Shown: positions 1 through 8,372, numbered from the stretch's first letter. The stretch: DNA of 19,270 nucleotides from an uncultured Chloroflexota bacterium (GCA_903915565.1 CAIWTG010000216.1:1-19270), one strand, 5' to 3'. The notes: generated by a model not told the origin, from the letters alone. Program-made: numbers and translations.

Positions 1-11
1 AATATTATCTC

Positions 12-40
12 TTGACAAAATCTCCAGAGCATGATAAATT
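12..40 (+). promoter_or_regulatory. Sigma-70 type promoter of the trp operon
   Basis: A perfect -35 TTGACA lies at 12-17 and a -10 TAAATT at 35-40, with the optimal 17-bp spacer. It sits just upstream of the T-box leader, so transcription should begin near base 47. No other good promoter is visible before trpE. Confidence 0.75.
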
Positions 41-46
41 AGATAC

Positions 47-357
47 ATCTGAATTATGTAAAGGCTTTGAACAGGAGTAGTAAGTTTTAAAGCGGGGCTT
101 CAGAGAGTCGGGTAAGGTGTGAGTCCGACGCCAGCGCTGGAACTGAATGGACCTGGGAGCCGCCACCCGAACACCGCAAGGTAATTAGGACTGGACGCAA
201 GGGCAGCGTTAACGAAGCCCGGGGTATCGTCTAGTCCTTCCATACGTAAGGATAAAGGACTGTACTCGCAGAGATGGTCCTTCCCATGTTGAAGGACCAA
301 TTAGGGTGGCACCGCGGAACTATTAACCTCCGCCCCTTTGGGGACGGGGGTTTTTTA
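47..357 (+). promoter_or_regulatory. T-box riboswitch leader, tryptophan specifier (UGG)
   Basis: This is a tRNA-sensing leader that should let transcription into trpE proceed only when uncharged tRNA-Trp is bound. The T-box AGGGTGGCACCGCGG is at 303-317. Stem I has an AGTA element near 77-82, an AGAGAG at 102-107 and AAGGTGTGAG at 114-123. The specifier loop reads GAA-TGG-A, placing UGG (Trp) at 148-150 followed by a purine. Stem III is an 8-bp inverted repeat, TGGTCCTT (275-282) with AAGGACCA (292-299). The antiterminator can form by pairing AGGG (303-306) and GCGG (314-317) with CCCT and CCGC inside the terminator's 5' arm. The specifier agrees with the seven trp genes downstream. Confidence 0.93.
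327..356 (+). terminator. Regulated intrinsic terminator of the trp T-box
   Basis: A GC-rich hairpin (5' arm 327-337, loop TTT, 3' arm 341-350 with one bulged A) is followed by six T at 351-356. Its 5' arm is shared with the antiterminator, so the two structures exclude each other. Confidence 0.88.
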
Positions 358-390
358 TTTGTCCTTCCGAGGAAGGATAGAGTGAACAAT

Positions 391-1809
391 ATGTATAAAC
401 CGACGCTGGAAGAAGCGAAAAAACTAAAGAGCCAGGGCAACCTGCTGCCGGTCTACCGCGAGATTAACGCGGACATGGAGACGCCGGTATCGGCGTATCT
501 CAAAATAGCGCAGGGGAAGTACTCCTTCCTTTTGGAAAGCGTGGAGGGGGGCGAAAGACTAGCGCGCTATAGCTTTTTGGGGACGGAGCCGGCCAAGGTT
601 TTAACGACCGATGGCAGCGACCCCCTGCTTTTGGTGGAGGATGAGTTTAAGAAATTCAAGCCGATTCCTGTTGATGGACTGCCGCGCTTTCACGGGGGAA
701 TGGTGGGTTACTTAAGCTACGAGGTGGCGCGATATTTTGAAAAACTGCCGTCGCCGGACAAAGACTTTCTGAACCTGCCGGAATCTCGATTGATGCTGGC
801 GGATACGCTCCTCGTCTTTGACCACTTGGCGCATAAGATTAAAGTAGTGGCGCATGCGTATCTGGATGGCGACATCGAAAAAAGCTATAAACAAGCCATC
901 GCCAAAATCAACGATTTAGTCGCCCGTTTGAAAAATTCTGTCACCGAACCAGAGGCTTTAGCTGGGAATAAAAACGGCGCTAAAACCTCCCAAAACCTGA
1001 CGCAGGGGCAATATGAACAAATCGTTACCAAAATGAAAAAACATATCTACGACGGCGACATTATCCAGGGCGTGCCGTCGTTAAGACTAAGCAAAGCGAC
1101 TAAAGCCAGTCCCTTTGCCATCTACCGTGCCTTGCGGTCAATCAACCCCTCCCCTTACATGTACTTCCTCCACCTTGACGACATCTGCATCGTCGGGGCG
1201 TCGCCGGAGCTTTTGGTCAGAGTGGAGGACGGCATCGTCAGCAATCACCCTATTGCCGGGACGCGTCCGCGGGGCAAAGATAACGCCGAAGACAAAGCTC
1301 TGGAAGAAGAACTAAAGAACGATGAAAAAGAACGCGCCGAGCATGTCATGCTGGTAGACCTCGCCCGCAACGACGTGGGCCGCATCAGCGAGCCGGGCAC
1401 GGTACAGGTAACGCAATTCATGGACATCGAGCGTTATTCGCACGTGATGCATTTAGTCTCGCACGTGCAGGGGAAATTGCGGGAGGGGCTAACGCAGTAC
1501 GACGCTTTACGCGCCTGTTTCCCGGCGGGGACGGTCTCGGGCGCGCCCAAGATACGCGCCATGGAAATCATCGCCGAACTGGAGCCGGATAAGCGCGGGC
1601 CTTACGCCGGAGCGGTAGGCTACTTCGATTTCAGCGGGAATATTGACACCGCCATCGCCATCCGCACTATCGTTATTAAGGACGGAACGGCTTACGTCCA
1701 GGCGGGGGCGGGCATCGTGGCGGATTCAATCCCGTCTAACGAATACCGCGAGTGCCTTAATAAAATGCAGGCAACACTCACAGCGATAGCTCAGGCGGAG
1801 GGGAGCTAA
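391..1809 (+). CDS. trpE: Anthranilate synthase component I
   Basis: TrpE converts chorismate plus ammonia (from TrpG) to anthranilate, the first committed step of tryptophan synthesis. The protein is 472 aa, normal for the family. The N-terminal half holds the LLES motif (47-50) of the feedback Trp site. The chorismate-binding domain shows IAGTRPRG (288-295), ARNDVGR, GAPKIRAM (384-391) and GAGIVADS near the end. I chose the ATG at 391 because the frame stays open upstream only through the T-box, which cannot be coding; a GGAAGGA-like ribosome site precedes it. An oddity is QGVPSLR at 226-232, where most relatives have QVV-P/L-SQR. It overlaps trpG by one base (TAATG), indicating translational coupling. 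Confidence 0.96.
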   Translation: MYKPTLEEAKKLKSQGNLLPVYREINADMETPVSAYLKIAQGKYSFLLESVEGGERLARYSFLGTEPAKVLTTDGSDPLLLVEDEFKKFKPIPVDGLPRFHGGMVGYLSYEVARYFEKLPSPDKDFLNLPESRLMLADTLLVFDHLAHKIKVVAHAYLDGDIEKSYKQAIAKINDLVARLKNSVTEPEALAGNKNGAKTSQNLTQGQYEQIVTKMKKHIYDGDIIQGVPSLRLSKATKASPFAIYRALRSINPSPYMYFLHLDDICIVGASPELLVRVEDGIVSNHPIAGTRPRGKDNAEDKALEEELKNDEKERAEHVMLVDLARNDVGRISEPGTVQVTQFMDIERYSHVMHLVSHVQGKLREGLTQYDALRACFPAGTVSGAPKIRAMEIIAELEPDKRGPYAGAVGYFDFSGNIDTAIAIRTIVIKDGTAYVQAGAGIVADSIPSNEYRECLNKMQATLTAIAQAEGS

Positions 1810-2387
1810 TGCTTTTACTGATTGATAATTACGACAGCTTCACCTACAACCTCTACCAGTACTTAAGCGAGCTGGGGGAGGAGGTTAAGGTGGCGCGCAA
1901 CGATAAGATAACCCTCGGTGAGATTGAAAAGATGAAGCCGTCCAAAATCGTTATTTCTCCCGGGCCCGGGAAGCCGGAGGACGCGGGGATTTCCAACGAC
2001 GTAATTTTAAAGTTTGGGGAGAGGACGCCGATATTGGGGGTTTGCCTGGGACATCAGTGCATCGGGCAGGCTTACGGCGGCAAGGTCAGCCACGCCGGAG
2101 AGATAAAGCACGGCAAAACCTCGATGATTCAACACGACGAAAAGGGGGTCTTTCAGGGTGTTAAAAATCCCTTCGCGGCAGTGCGGTATCACTCGCTGGC
2201 GGTACAGCGAGAAAAACTACCGGACTGTCTGGACATCAGCGCCGTAACGGAAAATAAAATTATCATGGGCTTGCGCCACCGCCGGTTCCCGGTGGAAGGC
2301 GTGCAGTTCCACCCGGAAAGCATTATGACGGGGGAAGGGAAAAGGATTCTGGAGAATTTTTTGAGGATGAGAAAGCCAAATGATTAA
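1809..2387 (+). CDS. trpG: Anthranilate synthase component II, glutamine amidotransferase
   Basis: TrpG is the class I glutamine amidotransferase subunit that hydrolyses glutamine and passes ammonia to TrpE. The protein is 192 aa. It begins with LLIDNYDSFTYNL, carries the oxyanion-hole PGPG (51-54) and the nucleophile Cys79 in GVCLGHQ, and completes the triad with His168 and Glu170 in VQFHPES. It is a stand-alone subunit, not fused to TrpE or TrpD. Its start overlaps the trpE stop, and its end overlaps trpD by 8 bases. The pabA role (folate) is an alternative for this family, but position between trpE and trpD makes TrpG the main assignment. Confidence 0.96.
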   Translation: MLLLIDNYDSFTYNLYQYLSELGEEVKVARNDKITLGEIEKMKPSKIVISPGPGKPEDAGISNDVILKFGERTPILGVCLGHQCIGQAYGGKVSHAGEIKHGKTSMIQHDEKGVFQGVKNPFAAVRYHSLAVQREKLPDCLDISAVTENKIIMGLRHRRFPVEGVQFHPESIMTGEGKRILENFLRMRKPND

Positions 2388-3396
2388 GGAAGCAATCGGA
2401 ACTCTGGTGGCGGGTAAGAATTTAACCTACGAAGAAGCCTACTTTGTGATGGGCGAAATCATGAGCGGGGAGGCAACGCCGGCACAGGTCGGCGCCTTCC
2501 TGACCGCTTTACGTCTCAAGGGCGAGACTGCCGACGAAATTGCCGGTCTGGCCAGTGTTATGCGTACCAAAGCCACCCCAGTAAAGATTAAGGGGCCAGC
2601 CATAGACATCGTGGGGACGGGGGGAGATGGGGCGGCGACGTTTAATATCTCCACCGCGGCGGCGTTTGTGGTGGCGGGGGCGGGGCTCAAAGTGGCCAAG
2701 CACGGCAACCGCGCTATGTCCAGTCAGTGCGGCAGTGCGGATATTCTGGAGGCATTGGGAGTAAAGATAGACTTGAGCGCGGACAGTGTAGCCGAGTGTA
2801 TTGAAAACGCCGGCATCGGTTTTATGTTTGCGCAGGTATTCCATCCTGCCATGAGATATGCCGCGCCAGTGCGCAAAGAAATCGGCATCCGCACGTTGTT
2901 TAATATTTTGGGGCCGCTGACCAATCCGGCTAACGTCGAATACATCCTTCTCGGAGTGCCGAGTGAAGACCTCGGCGCCAAAATAGCCGCTGTCCTTAAA
3001 CGGCTGGGCATCAAGCACGCATTAGTGGTGTACGGCAAGGACGGGTTGGACGAAATTTCGATAAGCGGTAAATCTATTATCTGGGAAATCACTAAAGATA
3101 AACTATCGGCGCCGTATGAAGTTACGCCCAAAGACTTCGGTTTCAGTAAAGCAGAAATCGGCGAAGTAAAAGGCGGCACGCCGCGGGAAAATGCATCGCT
3201 GCTCACCCGTGTGCTGGGCGGTGAAAAGAGCGTCCTCCGCGACATCGTGGTGATGAACGCCGCCGCTGGACTCATCGCTGGTGATGCCGCTAAGAATTTT
3301 AAAGATGCCGTGAAACTGGCGCAAGAATCTATTGACAGTAGCAAAGCCAAGGGAAAACTGGAAAGGCTGGTTACTTTAAGCCGGAATTTGAAATAA
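2380..3396 (+). CDS. trpD: Anthranilate phosphoribosyltransferase
   Basis: TrpD transfers the phosphoribosyl group of PRPP to anthranilate, giving phosphoribosylanthranilate. At 338 aa it is a typical homodimeric enzyme. The PRPP/glycine-rich loop GTGGDG is at 79-84, followed by NIST, KHGNR (107-111) and SSQCGSAD, where SSKSGSAD is more usual. The C-terminal domain is complete. The ATG at 2380 lies inside the end of trpG and is preceded by GAGGATGAG as a ribosome site. Only one base separates its stop from trpC. Confidence 0.96.
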   Translation: MIKEAIGTLVAGKNLTYEEAYFVMGEIMSGEATPAQVGAFLTALRLKGETADEIAGLASVMRTKATPVKIKGPAIDIVGTGGDGAATFNISTAAAFVVAGAGLKVAKHGNRAMSSQCGSADILEALGVKIDLSADSVAECIENAGIGFMFAQVFHPAMRYAAPVRKEIGIRTLFNILGPLTNPANVEYILLGVPSEDLGAKIAAVLKRLGIKHALVVYGKDGLDEISISGKSIIWEITKDKLSAPYEVTPKDFGFSKAEIGEVKGGTPRENASLLTRVLGGEKSVLRDIVVMNAAAGLIAGDAAKNFKDAVKLAQESIDSSKAKGKLERLVTLSRNLK

Positions 3397-3397
3397 C

Positions 3398-4174
3398 ATG
3401 ACTGCGACAATACTGGATAAAATCGTGGGGGATAAAAGGGAGGCGTTAAACCTGGCGAAAAACCGGACGCCCCTGACTGCCCTGAAACAGCGTATTGCGC
3501 AACAGAAACCGATGGATTTCGGGGCGGCGCTGCGGGGTAAAAGCGTCAAACTCATCGCCGAGGTAAAGAAAGCATCGCCTTCCAAAGGAATCCTTTGCCC
3601 CGATTTTAACCCGGCACAGCTGGCGCAAACCTATGAAAAATATGGCGCCGCGGCGATATCGGTATTGACAGAAGAAAAGCATTTTCAAGGGAAATTAGAT
3701 TACCTGGTCGAGATAAGGGAAAGGGTAAATATTCCTATTTTGAGAAAAGACTTTATTTTCGATGAATACCAGATTTACGAGTCTGCTGCTTACGGCGCCG
3801 ACGCTATTTTGCTGATAGCCGCCATATTAACGGATAAACTCTTAGCAAGTTATTTAGCACTGGCGGCAAGTCTTAATTTACATTGCCTCGTCGAGGTGCA
3901 TAACGAAGAAGAACTATTCAAAGCGATGCTGGCGAGTGCGGAAATAATTGGTATCAATAACCGGGATTTGAACACCTTTAACGTCGATACCAATACCACG
4001 CGACGTTTGAAAATGCTGATACCGTCGGAAAACATCGTCGTCAGCGAGAGCGGCATCAGCAGCCGGGACGATATGAAGAAAATGAAGGAATGTAAGGTGA
4101 ACGCCGTGCTGGTCGGCGAAGCCCTGGTGACGGCGAAAGATATACCCGCCAAGATGAAGGAACTGCTGGCATGA
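3398..4174 (+). CDS. trpC: Indole-3-glycerol phosphate synthase
   Basis: TrpC cyclises carboxyphenylamino-deoxyribulose phosphate to indole-3-glycerol phosphate with loss of CO2. It is a single-domain (beta/alpha)8 barrel of 258 aa, not fused to TrpF. Catalytic and phosphate-binding segments are in order: AEVKKASPSKG (54-64), RKDFIFDEYQI from 116, LVEVHNEEEL, INNRDL and VSESGI. It starts one base after trpD and shares ATGA with trpF. Confidence 0.96.
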   Translation: MTATILDKIVGDKREALNLAKNRTPLTALKQRIAQQKPMDFGAALRGKSVKLIAEVKKASPSKGILCPDFNPAQLAQTYEKYGAAAISVLTEEKHFQGKLDYLVEIRERVNIPILRKDFIFDEYQIYESAAYGADAILLIAAILTDKLLASYLALAASLNLHCLVEVHNEEELFKAMLASAEIIGINNRDLNTFNVDTNTTRRLKMLIPSENIVVSESGISSRDDMKKMKECKVNAVLVGEALVTAKDIPAKMKELLA

Positions 4175-4833
4175 CTTATATAAAAATCTGCGGCGTAAGG
4201 AGTGAAGACATTGCCATGGGTGCGGCAAAAGCCGGGGCGGACTTTATCGGGCTGGTTTTTGCGCCCAGTCCGCGACAGGTCACGCCGGAAGTCGCAGCGC
4301 AGATAACTTCTACACTAAAGAAAAATAAAGCCAGGGCGAAGTCCGTTGGTGTGTTCGTCAATATGTCCATAGCCAACGTTAATAAAATCGCCGATAATTG
4401 CGGGCTGGACTGGATTCAGTTGAGCGGCGACGAAAGTTGGAAATACTGCCAGGAACTGGGGAGGCCGTTTATTAAAGCCGTCAGGTACATCAACCACGAG
4501 ACTGCGGACATCACCGTCGCCAAAATCGCCGCCGGCAAAAAATTGCGTTATACCCGCCGCTATATGGTTCTCCTCGATACTGCGGTTGACGGGCAATACG
4601 GCGGTACGGGCAAACCATTCCCCTGGAAACTGGCTAAACCGATAGTCGCTAAACACCGCCGGGTCATCATCGCCGGCGGGCTTAAGCCGGGGAATGTGGG
4701 TCAGGCGATAAAGACGTTAAAGCCCTGGGGCGTGGATGTATCCAGCGGGGTAGAAACTAAAGGTGTAAAGGATATGAGAAAAATTGTTAAGTTTATTAAA
4801 GCCGTGAGGGAAGCCGATGACAGCCAGGCCTGA
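4171..4833 (+). CDS. trpF: Phosphoribosylanthranilate isomerase
   Basis: TrpF performs the Amadori rearrangement that gives the TrpC substrate. It is 220 aa. The catalytic Cys7 sits in KICGV near the N-terminus, and the catalytic acid Asp136 in LLDTAVDGQYGGTG. The phosphate-binding GGLKPGNV and DVSSGVE segments close the barrel. Its order here, after trpC, follows the operon layout rather than the pathway order. A 4-base ATGA overlap links it to trpC, and its last 17 bases overlap the start of trpB, so the downstream ribosome site (GTGAGGGA) lies inside trpF. Confidence 0.95.
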   Translation: MTYIKICGVRSEDIAMGAAKAGADFIGLVFAPSPRQVTPEVAAQITSTLKKNKARAKSVGVFVNMSIANVNKIADNCGLDWIQLSGDESWKYCQELGRPFIKAVRYINHETADITVAKIAAGKKLRYTRRYMVLLDTAVDGQYGGTGKPFPWKLAKPIVAKHRRVIIAGGLKPGNVGQAIKTLKPWGVDVSSGVETKGVKDMRKIVKFIKAVREADDSQA

Positions 4834-6010
4834 CGTCAGCGGGTACTTTGGTAAGTACGGAGGGAAGTTCGTGCCGGAAACGCTCATGCCGGCGCTGGCG
4901 GAACTGGAAAATGCCTATGCCGACGCATTAGCTGATACTGCCTTTCAAAAGCAGTTCGACCGGCTTTGTAAAGATTACATCGGCCGGCCGACGCCGCTTT
5001 ATTATGCCGCCCAGCTCTCCAAGAAAGCCGGCGGGGCGACCATTTTACTAAAGCGCGAAGACCTGGCGCATACCGGCGCGCACAAAATTAATAACGCGCT
5101 GGGTCAGGGCTTACTCGCTAAGCGCATGGGTAAAACCAGAATCATCGCGGAGACTGGGGCGGGACAGCACGGTGTGGCGGCAGCAACTGTCTGCGCCATG
5201 CTCGGACTGGAATGCGTTGTTTATATGGGATCGGAGGACATTAAACGTCAAGCGCCGAACGTCGTTCGTATGAAACTGATGAATGCTGAAGTCCGTCCGG
5301 TAAATTCGGGCAGTAAAACACTCAAAGACGCCATCAACGAAGCTATTCGTGACTGGGTGAGCAACGTCCAAAATACTCATTACTCACTGGGTTCGGTGGT
5401 GGGGCCGCATCCCTACCCGATGATAGTGCGCGACTTCCAGGCGATAATCGGGCGGGAAGCACGGGCGCAGGTAATGTCCGCTTACAAAAAACTCCCTGAT
5501 TACCTCGTGGCGTGCGTGGGCGGCGGGAGCAACAGCATCGGTTTATTCCATCCGTTTTATAACGACAAAGATGTTAAGTTTATTGGGGTGGAAGCGGGGG
5601 GCAAAGGACTAAAGACCGGCAAGCACGCCGCAACCCTGGCGACGGGTAAGGTCGGGGTGCTGCACGGCACCAAGAGTTATTTGATGGAAGACGAGCACGG
5701 ACAAATTATGGAGACCCACAGCATTTCGGCGGGGTTGGATTATCCGGGGGTGGGGCCGGAGCACAGTTTTTATAAAGACAGCGGGCGCGCCACCTACGTT
5801 ACAGTTGACGACAACCAAGCTCTGGAGGGTTTCAAGTTGCTTTGCCATACGGAGGGAATTATCCCGGCGCTGGAATCCTCCCACGCCATATATTACGCCG
5901 TTAAAATGGCCAAAGATTTAAGCAAAGATAAAATCATTATCGTGAATTTATCGGGGCGGGGGGATAAGGATTTGGGCATCGTTACGCAGGCATTAGGGAT
6001 GGAAGCATGA
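4817..6010 (+). CDS. trpB: Tryptophan synthase beta chain (TrpB1 type)
   Basis: TrpB condenses indole from TrpA with serine to make tryptophan, using PLP. It is 397 aa, the normal TrpB1 length. The PLP-binding Lys90 is in HTGAHKINNALGQ, the catalytic Glu112 in AETGAGQHG, and the PLP phosphate loop GGGSNS at 235-240. The C-terminal SGRGDKD is present. It is co-translated with trpA (ATGA overlap), as expected for the partner that forms the alpha2-beta2 complex with the indole channel. A second, divergent beta-type gene follows trpA. Confidence 0.96.
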   Translation: MTARPDVSGYFGKYGGKFVPETLMPALAELENAYADALADTAFQKQFDRLCKDYIGRPTPLYYAAQLSKKAGGATILLKREDLAHTGAHKINNALGQGLLAKRMGKTRIIAETGAGQHGVAAATVCAMLGLECVVYMGSEDIKRQAPNVVRMKLMNAEVRPVNSGSKTLKDAINEAIRDWVSNVQNTHYSLGSVVGPHPYPMIVRDFQAIIGREARAQVMSAYKKLPDYLVACVGGGSNSIGLFHPFYNDKDVKFIGVEAGGKGLKTGKHAATLATGKVGVLHGTKSYLMEDEHGQIMETHSISAGLDYPGVGPEHSFYKDSGRATYVTVDDNQALEGFKLLCHTEGIIPALESSHAIYYAVKMAKDLSKDKIIIVNLSGRGDKDLGIVTQALGMEA

Positions 6011-6801
6011 GCGCAATAACGTCGGTTTTTCAGCCAGGCCGTAAAGCGTTAATCGCCTACGTCACCGCGGGCTATCCGGACGCTAAAGCCACGGTAAAAA
6101 TAGCCGCGGCGCTGGCGGAGGGCGGGTGCGACATTATTGAATTGGGCATACCGTTTTCAGATCCTATGGCCGACGGCGCGACGATACAAAAAGCCAGTTA
6201 TCAGGCTCTGCAAAAGGGTATCACGCCGGAGGTCTGTTTAAAAATAGCCGCCACTATCAGAGAAACAATAACGACGCCGATGGTCTTTATGACTTATTAC
6301 AATCCGATACTCAACTACGGTTTAGAGGCTTTCTGCCAATCCTGTGTAAAAGCCGGCGTTGACGGCTTAATCGTGCCTGACTTGCCGCCGGAGGAGGGTC
6401 TGGAACTGGAAAAGGTCACCCATAAAAATAACCTCGATTTGATATATCTCCTGGCGCCAACCAGCACCAATGAAAGAATCAGTACCGTGGCGGCGCGCTC
6501 GCGGGGATTTATCTATCTGGTTTCTTTGACCGGCGTTACCGGCGCGAGAAATTCGCTGTCGCCGGAGCTTAAAGGATTCGTTAAAAGGGTGCGGGCTAAA
6601 ACCGACCTGCCGCTTTGCGTGGGGTTCGGTATCTCTAAAATCGAGCACGCTATGGAAACGGCTGCTTTGGCCGATGGCGTTATCATCGGGAGCAAACTTA
6701 TCGAACTAATTGAACAAGACGAATCACTGACGACCTTGAAATCTTTTATTACCAGCGTAAGACAAGCATTAAACACTCAGAAAAAAACCGGGGAGGTATG
6801 A
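6007..6801 (+). CDS. trpA: Tryptophan synthase alpha chain
   Basis: TrpA cleaves indole-3-glycerol phosphate to indole and glyceraldehyde-3-phosphate; the indole is channelled to TrpB. The barrel is 264 aa. The two catalytic acids are visible: Glu45 in IELGIPFSDP and Asp56 in MADGATIQ (equivalents of Salmonella Glu49 and Asp60). The phosphate-binding GFGIS segment and the terminal GSKLIELIE are intact. Its stop forms ATGA with a possible 11-codon frame running into the 56-bp gap before the second beta gene. Confidence 0.95.
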   Translation: MSAITSVFQPGRKALIAYVTAGYPDAKATVKIAAALAEGGCDIIELGIPFSDPMADGATIQKASYQALQKGITPEVCLKIAATIRETITTPMVFMTYYNPILNYGLEAFCQSCVKAGVDGLIVPDLPPEEGLELEKVTHKNNLDLIYLLAPTSTNERISTVAARSRGFIYLVSLTGVTGARNSLSPELKGFVKRVRAKTDLPLCVGFGISKIEHAMETAALADGVIIGSKLIELIEQDESLTTLKSFITSVRQALNTQKKTGEV

Positions 6802-6828
6802 AATATGTAGTGCCGTACCGTTCAAATA

Positions 6829-6834
6829 TATAAT
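6829..6834 (+). promoter_or_regulatory. Possible -10 element before trpB2
   Basis: A perfect TATAAT sits in the 56-bp gap between trpA and the TrpB2 gene. At 17-bp spacing the -35 position reads TGTAGT, which is poor, so this may be a weak internal promoter or merely AT-rich sequence. The gap otherwise holds the TAGGAGG ribosome site (6846-6852). Confidence 0.25.
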
Positions 6835-6857
6835 ACGTATTTATTTAGGAGGAAAAA

Positions 6858-8231
6858 ATGGAAAAAACAAAATTCATACTCGATGAAAAGCAGATGCCAA
6901 CCCAATGGTATAACATCCAGCCTGACCTGCCGGTGCCGTTGCCGCCCTATCTGCATCCCGGTACGAAACAGCCGCTAGGGCCTGCCGACCTGGCTCCCCT
7001 CTTCGCGATGGAGTTGATTAAGCAGGAAGTAAGCCAGGAAAGGTACATCGATATTCCGGAGGAGGTACAGGAGGTCTACAAACTTTGGAGACCTACCAAT
7101 CTGTTCCGGGCGCATCGACTGGAGAAGTTCCTGGATACACCCGCTAAAATCTATTATAAATATGAAGGCACATCTCCTCCCGGCAGCCACAAACCCAACA
7201 CCGCGATACCACAGGCTTACTACAACAAAAAAGAAGGCATCAAGCGCATGACCACCGAGACCGGGGCGGGACAGTGGGGCAGTTCGTTGGCGTTTGCCTG
7301 CAACCTGTTCGGCCTCGAACTCAAGGTCTACATGGTGAAAGTCAGCTATAACCAGAAGCCCTATCGCCGCATCATGATGGAGACCTGGGGCGCTAAGTGC
7401 GTCGCCAGTCCCAGCAAGGACACGAAATCCGGGCGTGACGCTTTAGCCGCCGACCCGAACTGCCCCGGCAGTCTTGGGCTGGCCATCAGCGAGGCGGTTG
7501 AGGATTGCGTAACTTCCAAGAACACCCATTATTCGCTTGGCAGCGTGCTCAACCACGTTTTAATGCACCAGACGGTCATCGGTCAGGAAGCCATGAAACA
7601 AATGGAAATGGCTGGAGACTACCCCGACATCCTCATCGGGTGCGTTGGCGGCGGTTCTAACTTCGCTGGCATGTTCCTGCCGTTCGCCAAAGACAAATTG
7701 TCCGGCAAGAAAAAGAACCTGCGTATCATCAACGTCGAGCCGGAAAGCTGCCCGACGCTGACCAAGGGTCTTTATGCTTACGACCTCGGCGATGTAGCCG
7801 GTATGGCGCCTATTGCCAAGATGTTCACGCTGGGCCACGGTTTTATGCCGCCGCCCGTACACGCCGGCGGTTTGCGCTATCACGGCATGTCGCCACTTAT
7901 CTCCCACCTGCATAAACTCGGCTTCGTGGAAGCGGTAGCCGTACCACAGCTGGCGACCTTTGAAGCTGGCATCACCTTTGCCCGCACCGAGGGCATCATC
8001 AGCGCGCCGGAAACCTGCCACGCCATCCGTGCCACTATTGACGAAGCTCTTAAGTGCAAAGCAACCGGCGAAAAGAAAGTCATCCTGTTCAACCACAGCG
8101 GCCACGGCCATTTCGACATGGCGGCTTACGAGCAGTACCTCACCGGTAAACTGCAGGACTACGCTTATCCCGAAGACCTGGTGAAAAAGGCGTTAAAAGA
8201 TTTGCCGGAAGTGCCTGCCGAATACAGATAA
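6858..8231 (+). CDS. trpB: TrpB2-type tryptophan synthase beta chain
   Basis: This is a second PLP-dependent tryptophan synthase beta chain. It is 457 aa, about 60 residues longer than the TrpB1 encoded upstream, with the N-terminal extension typical of TrpB2. The PLP Lys112 lies in GSHKPNTAIPQ, followed by TETGAGQWGSS (133-143), a GCVGGGSNFAG phosphate loop and NHSGHGHFDM near the C-terminus. TrpB2 enzymes usually act without TrpA, using free indole, though some pair with an alternative alpha chain. A strong TAGGAGG lies 5 bases before the ATG. It probably shares the T-box-controlled transcript and is the last gene before the terminator. The family assignment is firm; its cellular role is inferred. 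Confidence 0.93.
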   Translation: MEKTKFILDEKQMPTQWYNIQPDLPVPLPPYLHPGTKQPLGPADLAPLFAMELIKQEVSQERYIDIPEEVQEVYKLWRPTNLFRAHRLEKFLDTPAKIYYKYEGTSPPGSHKPNTAIPQAYYNKKEGIKRMTTETGAGQWGSSLAFACNLFGLELKVYMVKVSYNQKPYRRIMMETWGAKCVASPSKDTKSGRDALAADPNCPGSLGLAISEAVEDCVTSKNTHYSLGSVLNHVLMHQTVIGQEAMKQMEMAGDYPDILIGCVGGGSNFAGMFLPFAKDKLSGKKKNLRIINVEPESCPTLTKGLYAYDLGDVAGMAPIAKMFTLGHGFMPPPVHAGGLRYHGMSPLISHLHKLGFVEAVAVPQLATFEAGITFARTEGIISAPETCHAIRATIDEALKCKATGEKKVILFNHSGHGHFDMAAYEQYLTGKLQDYAYPEDLVKKALKDLPEVPAEYR

Positions 8232-8250
8232 GTTATAACTGAAAACGAAT

Positions 8251-8292
8251 AATAAAACCCCCTTTTCCCCCTGGTGGGGAGGGGGTTTTATT
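8251..8292 (+). terminator. Intrinsic terminator of the trp operon
   Basis: AATAAAACCCCC at 8251-8262 pairs perfectly with GGGGGTTTTATT at 8281-8292; an inner TCCCC/GGGGA stem (8266-8270 with 8276-8280) extends it after an internal bulge. The 3' arm runs into a T-rich tract. It ends the transcript that begins at the trp promoter and insulates the protease gene. Confidence 0.88.
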
Positions 8293-8372
8293 TTGTTATT
8301 TGTGACAAAAGTAACTTCATATTATTTTAACAATCGATTAGTATTATATATATTGAGGTGAATAAGAGACAT

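Noticed and set aside
274..390. N-terminal extension of trpE through the leader
   Set aside because: The frame is open but lies in T-box Stem III, the T-box and the terminator; the ATG at 391 gives a normal-length TrpE.
2509..3018. 169-codon minus-strand frame
   Set aside because: Antisense shadow of trpD with no recognisable domain.
2724..3410. 228-codon minus-strand frame
   Set aside because: It lies entirely antisense to trpD, whose domains are complete; composition is Ser/Leu-rich shadow translation.
7560..8111. 183-codon minus-strand frame
   Set aside because: Antisense to TrpB2; no family resemblance and His/Arg-rich shadow composition.
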